A stretch of DNA of 64,000 bases, taken from NCBI RefSeq assembly GCF_030286555.1, contig NZ_JASVWF010000007.1:124001-188000 (forward strand), written 5' to 3'. Below, piece after piece: positions 15,701 through 25,019 of this stretch. A model generated the notes under the pieces. The model did not search any database and had not been told where the DNA came from. It saw only the letters and a program-made list of their open reading frames with translations. Each line of letters begins with the position of its first letter. The stretch's first letter is position 1. The stretch comes from Actinomycetospora termitidis. GTDB taxonomy: Bacteria; Actinomycetota; Actinomycetes; Mycobacteriales; Pseudonocardiaceae. Position numbers and translations under genes: made by a program.

Positions 15701-17641
15701 CCGGATCGTCGACGACCCGAGGTAGAGCCCGTCGGTGAGCGCGAACGACGTGGCGGTCAGGTTGCTCGGCGGCTGCGGCGGGGTGAAGTCGCCGGCCTCG
15801 TCGTAGTCGCTGGACAGCCCGGTCCCGGCCGCGACCTGCGCGTAGATCGACTTCGGGATGTAGAGGACGTCGTAGGCGGTGCCCGCGGCCACCGTGATCG
15901 GCCGGTAGCCGAGCTCGAGGAACTTGTCCCACATCTCGACGGGAGTGGCGGCCTTGACGATTCGCAGCCACTTCTCGGAGGTGTCGATCGACACCAGGTC
16001 GGCGCCGTTCGTGGCCGCGGTGAGCACATCCCGGGGCACGTAGACGACCGCGTCCGGGTCCTCCGGCAGCGGAGCGTCCGGCTCGCCGTCGCCGTCCTCG
16101 TCGACCTGGTTCATCGCGACCGGCGTGTAGCCGAGCTCGAGCAGCCGCGCCCACACCGTGCCGGTGACGCTGGAGCGCACCACCCGCACCAGCTCGATGC
16201 CGCCGCCGGTGGAGGACACGTCAGCGCCGGCCTTCACCGCGACCAGCACCCCGCGGGGCACGTAGATCGACGGATCGGTGGGCTGGTCGTCGTCGCCGTA
16301 GATGCCGCGGAAGCCGAGCTGCAGCAGCTGGTCCCACTGGGCCTGGGTGAGCTCGGACTTCTTGACCCGCACCGTGTCGACCGCGGCCGAGTCGGTGAGC
16401 TTGTCGTAGGTGACGATCGGGGCGTTGTACAGGCCGCCGTCCATGGACTGGCCGGTCAGCTGCTGCAGCCGCTCGAGGGAGCGGGCGAGTTCCTCGTCGG
16501 CGTCCATCATGCGGTCGCCGAACGCAGCCGACCCGGTGACCTCGCCGCTGGCGTCCTGGTTGATGGTGAGCGCCCGCACCCGCATCTGCCGGTCGCGGCC
16601 GTTCACCCGGACCTGCAGGACGTCGCCCTTACCCCAGTTGATCAGCGGGAGGGGGCCGTCGCCGAGCGCGAGCTTGTAGGCGTAGGCGTCGCGGGCCCGG
16701 TTCGTGAGCGCCAGCGACCCGGACGCGATCGCGCGCAGCTGCGACTCGGACTCGACCTGCTGCTGGGACAACCAGCCCTCGCGGGGCCCGAACCGGTCGA
16801 ACGCGGACTGGTTAGTCTCCGAGAGCAGCAGCGGGATGCCACCGGAAGTGGTGCCGGTCTCGTCGCCGCGCTGCTCGCCGCCGCCGGGCTGCGTGTCCGG
16901 GTCGCTGTTCGGGAGCTCCCCGTAGGCCCACATGATCGAGCGGGCGTCGCGGGTCGAGGAGTTCCACGGCCCATCGAGCAGGTCCCGGCCACGCAGCAGC
17001 ATCCCGTCGGCGACCTGCGACCGGTCGGCGCCCTGGTTGCCGTAGGCGTAGAGCCGCAGCGTGGTGCCGTCCATGCGGGCGGTGGCGGTGCGCCGCGAGT
17101 TCCAGGTGGTGACGACGTCGAGGATCGTCTTGCCGGCCTCCACGTACTCCCCGGCGAGCGGCGCCCACGTCGCCCCGGACGAGTCGAGGTTGTCGGTGAA
17201 CCCCAGCTGCACCCACGTGAGGACCCCGCGGGCCTGGCAGCGTTCAATCAGCGTCCGCAGCGCCTTGCCGGGGGTGGTGAGCCCCAGGGCGACCCCGCCG
17301 GTGTCGCCGAGCCCCAGGTCAGGGAGCACCACCCCGTAGGCGAGCTGCCCGAGCACCGACAGCGCCGACCAGGCGACCGTCTCCTCCTCGAGCACCTCGT
17401 CTCTGCCGGAGTCGTCGAGGACGAACCGCATGTCCGGGTACTCGACGCCGCCGACGAGCAGCGCGACGGTCACGATGTGGTCGAGCAGGTCCGCGGACTC
17501 GTGGCGGGCGTCGTAGGTGAACGCGATCGAGTTGGGTTCGCCGTCGGTGCAGGTGAGGTCGATGGTGGAGACCTCGGTGAGCGGGCGGCCGTAGGCCCCG
17601 TCGGGGCCGACGATCTGCAGGCGCAGCGCGGGGAAGCTCAT
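12722..17641 (-). CDS. Tail-tip / central fibre protein with internal repeats and FN3-like domains
   Basis: A 1639-residue protein starting at ATG 17641, overlapping the Dit stop. The N-terminal 400 residues look like the baseplate hub domain of siphovirus Tal/Gp37-like proteins (RVNGRDRQMRVRALTINQDASGEV). Residues about 430-610 hold three copies of a W-x2-LLELGY...Y-x-P module. Fibronectin type III-like domains follow (PPSNLTATSFALTDG; PGYLYRFRLRAVDGAYN; TIRVEWDG). The last 600 residues are beta-rich, fibre-like and probably receptor-contacting, ending in helices. It would form the tail tip below the distal tail ring. Confidence 0.85.
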   Translation of the reverse strand: MSFPALRLQIVGPDGAYGRPLTEVSTIDLTCTDGEPNSIAFTYDARHESADLLDHIVTVALLVGGVEYPDMRFVLDDSGRDEVLEEETVAWSALSVLGQLAYGVVLPDLGLGDTGGVALGLTTPGKALRTLIERCQARGVLTWVQLGFTDNLDSSGATWAPLAGEYVEAGKTILDVVTTWNSRRTATARMDGTTLRLYAYGNQGADRSQVADGMLLRGRDLLDGPWNSSTRDARSIMWAYGELPNSDPDTQPGGGEQRGDETGTTSGGIPLLLSETNQSAFDRFGPREGWLSQQQVESESQLRAIASGSLALTNRARDAYAYKLALGDGPLPLINWGKGDVLQVRVNGRDRQMRVRALTINQDASGEVTGSAAFGDRMMDADEELARSLERLQQLTGQSMDGGLYNAPIVTYDKLTDSAAVDTVRVKKSELTQAQWDQLLQLGFRGIYGDDDQPTDPSIYVPRGVLVAVKAGADVSSTGGGIELVRVVRSSVTGTVWARLLELGYTPVAMNQVDEDGDGEPDAPLPEDPDAVVYVPRDVLTAATNGADLVSIDTSEKWLRIVKAATPVEMWDKFLELGYRPITVAAGTAYDVLYIPKSIYAQVAAGTGLSSDYDEAGDFTPPQPPSNLTATSFALTDGLYLGSSTIRLSWTASTSTDVAWYELAYQDLEFAQDQVSGFWREIPQTTQTVASIERLRPGYLYRFRLRAVDGAYNVSAWQSLDVRAAVDTVAPTQRPTAPIVTTSMYNTIRVEWDGKAEGGVAFNPDDVRTVEVHRSTASGYTPTAGTLITTMTVVGRNTASTLIYGSVGDTHYVRLVPVDVAGNVGNRAATCSAQATGATADVFASGLPDRSVNPETIAWNDLDNMVPDGSFERDGYRADALAGLFSTSPDAGTWTPGKATGTTFTDVGLATPPVVSTYPAGAWSGAPAPTVVGDAARKTGSLHALWTTTGGPGPRAFDAGTMYRLEVRFKVQVDSVAVSGLTPVYMGFGARRYDSASGTYKARAYDGSESDGITNDVLLRQSNLSSTGGEFTSVIWIRGTSSTAPTGGAGLSFDTPAAMPNGATHLAISIRIGSGTDGAQSVVDVLSAEIRNVASPAFDGRWVLDLAAPPSAGTYQRLDLLKTRPSKGGDVFYAVGRAKLVGSRTNQPGLALIASWRDDSDREIFAAAVSKSGGFTHDGWFQFEGRLTLGVNRPDLRSGQIDSVTIYLVAWNITSGQTLRVDGIELRRAQTNVLIADLAVDDAKIANASVSKLTAGTMNAEMVVGRAIRTPTVANGVSTVGLYGRAGGGKGYAYFGALDEAGITTVEINGETGSAKFGGTITAAELSGAIKVRYPTGTGYLELTTTSYTPQGLLPGLQTVFPSDSFVRTPSTLALAGSVVSMSPSKFHLTGAGANDLTFSSLQHQVVITRNPTSTPAADVDAVLGRTVIDHPYCQFLLTDQSYRGTLGRYPVMWIRSGAFIGAAGIGIDHFNTSNWGDVYVDVLKTQDPYSGTNVSYAQMRGISFTNQSFTSGKRDIREFDLGATYPARFSALELLRSNPSQVYRRRDQSDEQWFVGPMADRMPPWLTRAGGFGAHDLAGILWRAIEELTEIVDGNRRTIASLVGRSKEVLPASATKEMVNVELAKQLKPIRLLLGIKT

Positions 17642-18453
17642 GCCGTGTACCACCTGCGGCGTCCGGTGACGTTGATGCGGGAGGCTCCGCCGGCCTGCTC
17701 GATCGCGATGGTGAGCGCGGGGTTGCCGGGGTAGGCGCGGATCGGGAGCATCGGCACCGCCGACCAGGACACCCGCGGCAGGTAGTTGATGGTGCCGCCC
17801 TGGTACTTGGCGGTGTACGCCTTCGTGTCGATGATCAGCTTGGAGGCGGGGAGGTCCCCGGACCAGGCCAGCCACTCGCCACCTGGCTCGGTGATCCGCA
17901 CGTTGCGGCCCGGCCCGGTCACGGTGATCACGGTGTCGGTGACCGGCAGCGGCGACCCGCCCGCCCCGGGAACGGTGACGGTGGTGCCGTTCGCGATCGG
18001 CGTGTCGGCCAGCGTGAACGGAGTGACGTCCTCCCAGCACCCGGCCGGGACGATCACGTCGAACTCGACCTCGGCTCGGGTGCCGCCGGCCATCGTGTCC
18101 GGGTCGGGGCCGCCCGCGAGTTCGGCGTAGCAGCGCCGCCCGGTGTCGGTGTCCACCAGCTCGGTCAACGTGCCGGGGGGGCGCAGCGCGTGCAGCAGCG
18201 TCTCGTAGCGGGCCTTGAGCAGCGCCCGAGCGTCCTGGTTGCGGGGCATCGACCCGTCCGGGGCGCAGCCCAACAGCCACACCTCAATCGCGAACGACAG
18301 CTGGTCGAGCCGCTTCCCGGGCCGCCACACCGACCCGTCCCGCCCCGGGATGGCCAGGTTGTCGCCGCGCGGCTCGGCCGCGGTCCACCGCGAGCCCTTC
18401 GTGCGCACGTTCCAGGTGAGATCCCCGGCGAGCCCACCGAGCGTCAGCGCCAT
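17638..18453 (-). CDS. Distal tail protein (Dit-like)
   Basis: A 271-residue protein from ATG 18453 (TGATG with the tape measure stop). Order (tape measure, this, tail tip), length and sequence fit a siphovirus Dit ring: FAIEVWLLG and a conserved MPRNQDARALLKARYETL helix, then a beta-sandwich (VEFDVIVPAGCWEDVTPFT). Dit joins the tail tube to the tip. A much longer open frame extends upstream inside the tape measure gene but is non-coding. Confidence 0.82.
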   Translation of the reverse strand: MALTLGGLAGDLTWNVRTKGSRWTAAEPRGDNLAIPGRDGSVWRPGKRLDQLSFAIEVWLLGCAPDGSMPRNQDARALLKARYETLLHALRPPGTLTELVDTDTGRRCYAELAGGPDPDTMAGGTRAEVEFDVIVPAGCWEDVTPFTLADTPIANGTTVTVPGAGGSPLPVTDTVITVTGPGRNVRITEPGGEWLAWSGDLPASKLIIDTKAYTAKYQGGTINYLPRVSWSAVPMLPIRAYPGNPALTIAIEQAGGASRINVTGRRRWYTA

Positions 18454-21400
18454 CAGCCCGTCCTCTCCATCAGCGCCGCCACCCCGCGGCGGGCGACCTG
18501 ACGCCCGGCGGCCTGCAGCTTCGCCGACCCGGCCTCCGCCTTCGGCGAGATGATGTTGTTGGTCTGGTTGACCGTGAACCCGCGCGGTCCGCCGCCGTCG
18601 CCGAAGTCCGCGGCGCGCGCCATCACCGGCGTGTAGTCGCCGGCCAGCGCGGACAGCTCGGCCGGTGCGACCGCGCCGAGCATCCCGGACACGTCCACCG
18701 GCGGGCGTCGCTTCCCGAGCACCTGCGCCTCGGTGAACGCGTACTCGGGGCGGCCCGTGTCGTTGCGGTACCAGCTGCCCGCGCCCATCCGGCCGCCACG
18801 GTCCCGCTTGTTCGCCCGGACCCGCGCGATGGCGTTCTGCACGCCCTGCGGGGTCAGCTTCGGGCTCCCGGTCTCGACCGACCCGTCCTCGTAGCGGGTG
18901 CCGATCGGTCGGTCCGTTGCCGCGTTGTACGGCCGCCAGTCCCCACCGCCACTGGCGGCGCCTGCCGAGCTCGCTGCGGCTGCCGCTGCGGCGACCCGCT
19001 GGGCAGCGGCCACGATCTGGTCGGCCGACGCGTTGATCGTCGAGGACGCCGAGCTCGTGGTCCCGGCCATCGCGTTGGACGCCGTGGAGATCGCCGACGT
19101 CGCCCGCTGCGTCGACGACGTCCTGAGCTGGTCCGCCTGCTGGTAGGACGCGGCGATCGTCTGGTTCGTGCTCGACGTCGCCGACGCGGACGCGCCGAGC
19201 GTGGCCTGCAGGGAGCGCAGTGCCGGCAGCACCTGCCCGAGCGTCGCCGAGACGATCGGGACCATCCCGGTGGCCGACAGGGTCTGCAGCCGGGTCTGCC
19301 ACGCGGTGAGCTGCGCAGTGAGCACCGCGACCGCCGCCTGGATCGCGCGCAGCTGCTCCGGGGAGAACGCGCCACCGCTCGCTGCGGCCCCTGTGCCGCC
19401 CGCTGCGGGCACGGAACCACCCGCCGAGGGTGTCGACACCGGGGCGGCCGGGCTCGCGCCCTTCCCGAGGACCAGTGCCAAGTCCTGCTTGGACGGGTAC
19501 AGCGCTTCTGCGTCGTCGTTCGGGTCGCCCCGGTAGCCCATCGCGAGCAGCTGGTCCCAGGCGGTGTCCGGGATCGACCCGTACTTCACCTGTACCGAGC
19601 CGCCCGCGGCCATCCCGGGGGGCAGCACCTCGTCCCCCCGCCCGGAGTTGATCAGCTCCAGGGCGGCGCGGTGGCGCTTCGAGTCGCGGCGGTTCACCAC
19701 GAACTCGTCGGACATCAGCAGCCGGTGGTGCTTGTCCTGCCGACCGGAGCCATGCACCGGGCCGGGCTTGCGGCGCAGCGGGGTCGGCCCGCCCGACGCC
19801 ATGCCCTCGACGGGGCCGCCGGTCGCCATGCCCTGCACGACCCCGCCGGCGGCCATGCCGCGAGGGCCGGGGGCGATGTTGCCGCCGCCGCCCATGCCGA
19901 GGGCCCCGGCGATCGCGGACGCCGCCGCCTGCGCCTTCCCGACGAGCCAGTCGAGGGCGGCCACGGCGATGTCGACGGCGCCCTTCACGGCGCTGGCGAA
20001 CCCGCGGGCCGCGGCACCGATGGCGTCCGACACCGACTGCACCACACCTTGCGCGGTCGTCCACGCCCCGGAGAACACACCGCCGAGGAAGTCGACGATC
20101 GTCTGCAAGATCGTCTTGATGGTGTTCGTGACGGTGTCGACGATCGTGCGCCACGCGTCGGCCGCCGTCTGCAGCACGTTGCGGGTGGTGTCCGAGATCG
20201 TCTGGAAAATCTGAGCGAAGAAGTCGCGGAGGGCGCCGAGCCCGGTCTGCAGTGCCTGCCACGCCGTCTGGGCGATGGTCTGAACGCCGGTCCAGAAGGT
20301 CTGCCACGCCGTGGTGAGGGTCGTGGTGAAGGTGGTCCACAGCGTGGAGATCAGCGTGGTGAAGGCCTGCCACCCGGTCTGCAGCAGCGTCCACGCGGTC
20401 TGGGCCGCGGTGGTGATCCCGGTCCAGAACAGCTGCCAGGCCATCGACAGGGCCGTGGTGAAGGTGGTCCAGAGAGTCTGGAGCAGCGTCCAGCCGACTT
20501 GCAGGGCGGTGGTGAGCCCGGTCCACGCCGTCTGGGCAACGGTCGTCAGCCCGGTCCAGAACAGCTGCCAGCCGGTGGAGAGCGCGGTGGTGACGGTCGT
20601 CCAGAGGGTGGTGAGGAAGGTCCACCCGGTCTGAACGGCGGTCGTGATGCCGGTCCAAGCGGTCGACACGATGGTGCCGAGCCCGTTCCAGAGCGTCGAC
20701 CAGGCGGTGGAGATGCCCTGCCCAGCCGTGGAGAACAGGCCCGTGACCGTGGTCCACCCGGTCGACACGGCTGCGGTGATGCCGGTCCACATGCTCGAGA
20801 AGAACGTCCCGACCCGGCCGAGGTCGGTGGACACCCCATCGACCACGCGCTGCGCTCCGGTCGAGAACGCCGACCCGACCTGCGACCAGAACCCGGGGGC
20901 CTCCGCAGCGCCCTGCTGCACCGGCTCGCCGATCTTCCCGCCGAGCTGCATCAGCGGGACCCCGGCCGCGGCCACGGCATTCTCGGACCCACCGCCGAAG
21001 AGGCCGGTGATCCAGTTCCAGCCGTCGCGGAGCGTCCCGCCGACGGACTGGATGAACTCCAGCGCCTTGGCGTTCATCGTCGCGACGAACCCGGTGAAGC
21101 CGCCCTGCTGCTCGCCGAGCTTCTGCAGAGCGAACGCGGTGGCGTCCGCGCCGGCCTTGTTCGTGCCGTCCCAGCCGGCCTCCCAGGCCTGCTGGTACAT
21201 CTCGGCGGAGACCTGCCCGGAGGTGACGATCCCGGAGCCGCTCGAGGCGGCGGTCTCGACCTGCTTGGCGGATTCCTCGCCGAAGGTCTGCGTGAGCCCC
21301 TTCTGGATCTCCGTCTTGTGGTCGGCGTACTCCTTCATGACGGCCCGGTCGCCGTCGTACAGCGTCTTGATCGTCGCAAGGGCGGTGCCGACGTAGGGGA

Positions 21401-24400
21401 TGATCGACAACCAGGCGTTCTGCGCCGCTGAGGACAGCAGCGTGCTGCCCGCGTCGATGTGGCCCTTGGCGTCGGTGATGTAGCCGTCGCCGGTGACCCG
21501 GCCCTGCTCCTGGGCCTTGGACAGGGCGTCGGAGCCCATGATGGTCAGGCCGACCCCGGCGGCGATCCCGAGCAGCGACCCACCGCCGCGCAGCGCGCCG
21601 CTCATCCGCGTCAGGAACCCGGTGCCGCCCTTGGCGCCCGCCGCTCCGGCGCTGTTCGCGACCGCCCCACCGAGCCCGGCGGTCGCTGCGGTGCCGGCGG
21701 CTGTGGTTGCGGGCGCGCCGCCGCGGAGCCGGGTCCCCAGGTTCGTCAGGAACCCGCCACCGGCCTTCGTGCCCGCCGCACCTGCTGATGCCGCCGCGGC
21801 GCCACCGAGGCCTGCGACGGCTGCTGTGCCGGCTGCCGTCGTGGGAGCCGTGCCGCCCCGCAGGCGGGCTCCCATCCGGGAGATGAACCCGCCGCCTGCC
21901 GTGTTGCCGGCTGCACCCGCGCGGGTCGCGGCGCCGCCGAAGCCGCCCATCAGCGCCCCGAGCGCCCCCGTGATGGCGCCGACCCCGCCGCGCAGCGCCC
22001 CGGTCAGCTTCGAGAGGAACCCGCGCCCGGCGTTGCCGCCGTGCGTGCCGGCCTTCTCCGTCGCCGCCTTGCCGCCGGTCTCGATCGGGGCGGTCATCGC
22101 GTTCGCGATGCCGCCGGAGTTCGGCGACAGCCCCTGCTGCAGGGTTCGCGGGTACTCCCGGCCAGCCTCTGTGCCGGCCTTCCCCGCTGCGGCCTTGCCC
22201 TTCGCGCCCGCGTTCGTCGCGAGCCCCTCAGCCGCAGTCCCGGCCGCCGCGGCGCCGCTCTTGATGCCCTCGGACAGCGTCTTCGGGTACTGGCGGCCTG
22301 CGGTGGCCCCGGCCTTTCCGAGCTCACCGGTGGCCGCGGTGGTCCGCTTCGCCGCGTTCGTGGCGGTGTTCAGCGCCGGGGCGCTCGCGGCGACCTCGCG
22401 GGTGAACGTCTTCGTGTCGGTAGCGGCCTTCTTGCTCGACCCGGCGAGGGTGTCGAGCTCCTTACCCTTCTTCTTGTCCAGCGGGATCTCGCGGGTCAGC
22501 GGGTCGATCGTCTTCCCGACGGCCTTGCCGAAGGTCCCGATCTCCTTCTGCGCCTTCCGGGCGCTCTTCGCCGTGTTCCCGAACATCATCGACAGGCCGA
22601 GTCCGGCCTTGCCGCGGGCCAGCAGCGCCAGGCCCTGAGCGAAGACGCGGACCGCGACCACGGCGGTGGACAGGCCACCGGCGAGCAGGGCGGCCCCGGC
22701 GACGATCGCGGTGAACATCGTGATGATGCCGACGCCGTGCCCGATGATCGACTGCACAGGGGCGGGTAAGGCGTTGAACGCGGCGGTCAGCCCGTTGATC
22801 GCGCCCGCGGCGAGGGCGGCGACCACGCCGAGCCCGCGTAGCGCCCCGCCAAGCACGGTCCCGACGAGCGGGCCTGCGTTGCCGAGCGCGGACAGCAGTT
22901 CGCCGACGCTGACACCGAAGGAGTCCAGGCCGGGGCGGGCGGTGTTGATCGCGTCGCCGACGCCGTCGAACAGGTCCGCCAGTCCGGGCCCGACTCGCGT
23001 GGCCAGCGACGCGATCGCAGGCACCAGATCTTGGCCGATGGTCATCGCCGCGGCCTTGAGCGCCGGCATCAGCGCGACCGCCGCCTGGTGCATGTTCGCG
23101 AAGAACGAGGTCAGCGTCGCCTTGCCTTCGGCGCTGGTGACGAACTCACGCATCGCCCCGGTGACGGTGCGCAGCACGTCGAAGAAGCCGCGGCCCTGCT
23201 CCTGGCCGATCGTGAACACGGTGCCGAGGACGACGGCAAGGTTCCCGAGGCTGACCCCGAGGTCAGCTGCGGCGGCCCGGCCGAGGTCCATCCACTTCTT
23301 CAGGGACCCGTCGGCGGCGGCCTTCTGGATGAACTCGTCGAACCGCTTCGTCAGCCCGACGAACCCCTCGGCCAGGCTCGGCATCTGCTCCGAGGAGACC
23401 CGGAACAGGGTGAGGAACGCGGACGCCAGGTTCTTCGCGCCGGGCGCGGCCTTCTCGAGGGCGAGCGCGAGGTTGCCGAGGATGCCGCGGACGGTGTCGA
23501 TCTGACCGCGCTGGTTCAGCCAGTCCAGGGTGCTCTTGGCGACACCGTTGAACGCCCGCGCTGTGCGCTGCAGGGCGTCGTGGACCAGCGGCAGGTAGTT
23601 CGCGCCGATGTCCTTCAGGGCGGGGCCGAGCCCACCGACCAGCGCTTCCTGCGTGTCCTTCTTGATTGCCTGCAGGGCCGGCGACCACGTCCACAGGGCC
23701 TTCGCGGTCTCCTGGGCCTGCGGGCCCATCTCGGCGATCGCCTTGTTGAACGCGTTGAGGTCGCCGGAGGCGACGGCGGACATGACGTCCCCGAAGCCCT
23801 GCAATCCGATCTTGAGGGTCGCGACGCCGAGCCCGGCCGCACCGAGCACACCGGGCAGCAACCCGGCCAGCCCGGACAGCTGCCCGATCGCGGCACCGAG
23901 CGCCACGATCCCGCCGACCGCCATCCCGGCGCCGCCGCCGAGCGCGCCGAGCGCGGTGACCACGCCTCCGGCGATGGTGGCGAACCGCAGCAGCTTCGAC
24001 CCGGAGCGGTCGGTGTCGGCCTCGAGCTGGATGAACTCCTTGCCGGCCTTGCTGGCGGCCTTGCCGTGCCGCTCGTGGGCGCCCGCGGCCTTGTCGGACG
24101 CCTGTGCGACCTTCTCGACCTCAACCGAGGTCCGCTGCGCCGCCTTCGCGACGCTGTCCTCGGCCTCACCGACCGCGCGTGCCGCCTGCTCCTGCTTGCG
24201 GCGCGCCGCGGCCAGCTTCTCCTCGAGGTCAGCGATCTGCCCGGCGTCGGCCTTGCCCTTCGCCCGCGCCGCAGCGAGCTTCTCCTCAGCGACCCGCACC
24301 CGCCCGGCGGCGTCCTCCTGCCGCTCCTGAGAGCGCAGCAGCACCTCCTGCGCGGCGGCGGCGTCCTGCCCGGCGCGGGATAGCGCGCGCAGCCCGTCGC

Positions 24401-25016
24401 CCTGCTCGGTGTAGCGGCGGACCAGGTTGTCCCCGGCGCCGTCGAGCTGCCCGAACCGCTGCGACAGCGTCCCCAGGTCGCCGGCGGTGGTGTCGACGTT
24501 GCGGCCGAGGTCGCGCTGCACGTCGGCCATCTCGGCGAGCACCGAGCGCAGCTTCGATCCGCGGTCCGAGGCCCGGTCGAAGCTGGACCCCATGCGGTCG
24601 CCGAGCGACTCCGACGCCAGCGCCGCCGCCTCCAGCTTCGCCGCGGTCTCCACCGCCTCGTTCCCGAGGCCCTTGAGCGCCCGCTCGGCCCGCTTCGCGG
24701 ACTTGGAGACGTCGTCGAGCTCGTCCGCGAGATCGTCCGCGGCCTCCGCGGCGAGCTCCATGCCCGCCCCAGCGTCGACGGCGGCATCGGCGAGCCCGTC
24801 GAGGTCCCGCTTCGCCTTCGCCGCCGCCTTCGCGAACCGGTCCAGCCCCTTCCCGGCCTTGTCGGCGGCCCCGTCGATCAGCTCGAGCGCGACGCCGGTG
24901 TCCTCGGCCTCGTCCTTCAGGTCGCGTAGCTCGTCGCGGGATTTCGCCGCTTCCTTGCGCAGGCGGGAGAAGTCGGCGATGGCCCGGAAGATCGCGGTGC
25001 CGGCGTCAGCTGCCAC
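18453..25016 (-). CDS. Tape measure protein
   Basis: At 2187 residues it is the largest gene here, as expected for a tape measure; at about 0.15 nm per residue it implies a tail of roughly 0.3 micrometres (inference). The N-terminal 330 residues are coiled coil (SRLRKEAAKSRDELRDLKDE). A hydrophobic segment follows near 350-400. An Ala/Gly region repeats GGGFLTNLGTRLRGG-type units. Residues about 1390-1600 carry Trp at roughly 11-residue spacing (TAWQLFW, TLWTTFTTAL), typical of siphovirus tape measures. Near residue 1820 there is one copy of the WDQLLAMGYRGDPNDD module also found in the tail-tip protein. GTG 25016 has a GGAGG site. Confidence 0.95.
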   Translation of the reverse strand: MAADAGTAIFRAIADFSRLRKEAAKSRDELRDLKDEAEDTGVALELIDGAADKAGKGLDRFAKAAAKAKRDLDGLADAAVDAGAGMELAAEAADDLADELDDVSKSAKRAERALKGLGNEAVETAAKLEAAALASESLGDRMGSSFDRASDRGSKLRSVLAEMADVQRDLGRNVDTTAGDLGTLSQRFGQLDGAGDNLVRRYTEQGDGLRALSRAGQDAAAAQEVLLRSQERQEDAAGRVRVAEEKLAAARAKGKADAGQIADLEEKLAAARRKQEQAARAVGEAEDSVAKAAQRTSVEVEKVAQASDKAAGAHERHGKAASKAGKEFIQLEADTDRSGSKLLRFATIAGGVVTALGALGGGAGMAVGGIVALGAAIGQLSGLAGLLPGVLGAAGLGVATLKIGLQGFGDVMSAVASGDLNAFNKAIAEMGPQAQETAKALWTWSPALQAIKKDTQEALVGGLGPALKDIGANYLPLVHDALQRTARAFNGVAKSTLDWLNQRGQIDTVRGILGNLALALEKAAPGAKNLASAFLTLFRVSSEQMPSLAEGFVGLTKRFDEFIQKAAADGSLKKWMDLGRAAAADLGVSLGNLAVVLGTVFTIGQEQGRGFFDVLRTVTGAMREFVTSAEGKATLTSFFANMHQAAVALMPALKAAAMTIGQDLVPAIASLATRVGPGLADLFDGVGDAINTARPGLDSFGVSVGELLSALGNAGPLVGTVLGGALRGLGVVAALAAGAINGLTAAFNALPAPVQSIIGHGVGIITMFTAIVAGAALLAGGLSTAVVAVRVFAQGLALLARGKAGLGLSMMFGNTAKSARKAQKEIGTFGKAVGKTIDPLTREIPLDKKKGKELDTLAGSSKKAATDTKTFTREVAASAPALNTATNAAKRTTAATGELGKAGATAGRQYPKTLSEGIKSGAAAAGTAAEGLATNAGAKGKAAAGKAGTEAGREYPRTLQQGLSPNSGGIANAMTAPIETGGKAATEKAGTHGGNAGRGFLSKLTGALRGGVGAITGALGALMGGFGGAATRAGAAGNTAGGGFISRMGARLRGGTAPTTAAGTAAVAGLGGAAAASAGAAGTKAGGGFLTNLGTRLRGGAPATTAAGTAATAGLGGAVANSAGAAGAKGGTGFLTRMSGALRGGGSLLGIAAGVGLTIMGSDALSKAQEQGRVTGDGYITDAKGHIDAGSTLLSSAAQNAWLSIIPYVGTALATIKTLYDGDRAVMKEYADHKTEIQKGLTQTFGEESAKQVETAASSGSGIVTSGQVSAEMYQQAWEAGWDGTNKAGADATAFALQKLGEQQGGFTGFVATMNAKALEFIQSVGGTLRDGWNWITGLFGGGSENAVAAAGVPLMQLGGKIGEPVQQGAAEAPGFWSQVGSAFSTGAQRVVDGVSTDLGRVGTFFSSMWTGITAAVSTGWTTVTGLFSTAGQGISTAWSTLWNGLGTIVSTAWTGITTAVQTGWTFLTTLWTTVTTALSTGWQLFWTGLTTVAQTAWTGLTTALQVGWTLLQTLWTTFTTALSMAWQLFWTGITTAAQTAWTLLQTGWQAFTTLISTLWTTFTTTLTTAWQTFWTGVQTIAQTAWQALQTGLGALRDFFAQIFQTISDTTRNVLQTAADAWRTIVDTVTNTIKTILQTIVDFLGGVFSGAWTTAQGVVQSVSDAIGAAARGFASAVKGAVDIAVAALDWLVGKAQAAASAIAGALGMGGGGNIAPGPRGMAAGGVVQGMATGGPVEGMASGGPTPLRRKPGPVHGSGRQDKHHRLLMSDEFVVNRRDSKRHRAALELINSGRGDEVLPPGMAAGGSVQVKYGSIPDTAWDQLLAMGYRGDPNDDAEALYPSKQDLALVLGKGASPAAPVSTPSAGGSVPAAGGTGAAASGGAFSPEQLRAIQAAVAVLTAQLTAWQTRLQTLSATGMVPIVSATLGQVLPALRSLQATLGASASATSSTNQTIAASYQQADQLRTSSTQRATSAISTASNAMAGTTSSASSTINASADQIVAAAQRVAAAAAAASSAGAASGGGDWRPYNAATDRPIGTRYEDGSVETGSPKLTPQGVQNAIARVRANKRDRGGRMGAGSWYRNDTGRPEYAFTEAQVLGKRRPPVDVSGMLGAVAPAELSALAGDYTPVMARAADFGDGGGPRGFTVNQTNNIISPKAEAGSAKLQAAGRQVARRGVAALMERTG

Positions 25017-25019
25017 GGG

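Noticed and set aside
14447-17734. A 1095-codon rightward open frame opposite the tail-tip gene
   Set aside because: Low-complexity Arg/Gly/Val protein with no domain, exactly antisense to a gene with clear structure.
17638-20790. Dit gene extended to 1050 codons
   Set aside because: The extra 780 codons lie within the tape measure in another frame and are a His/Arg/Asp-rich shadow. The real start at 18453 is TGATG-coupled.
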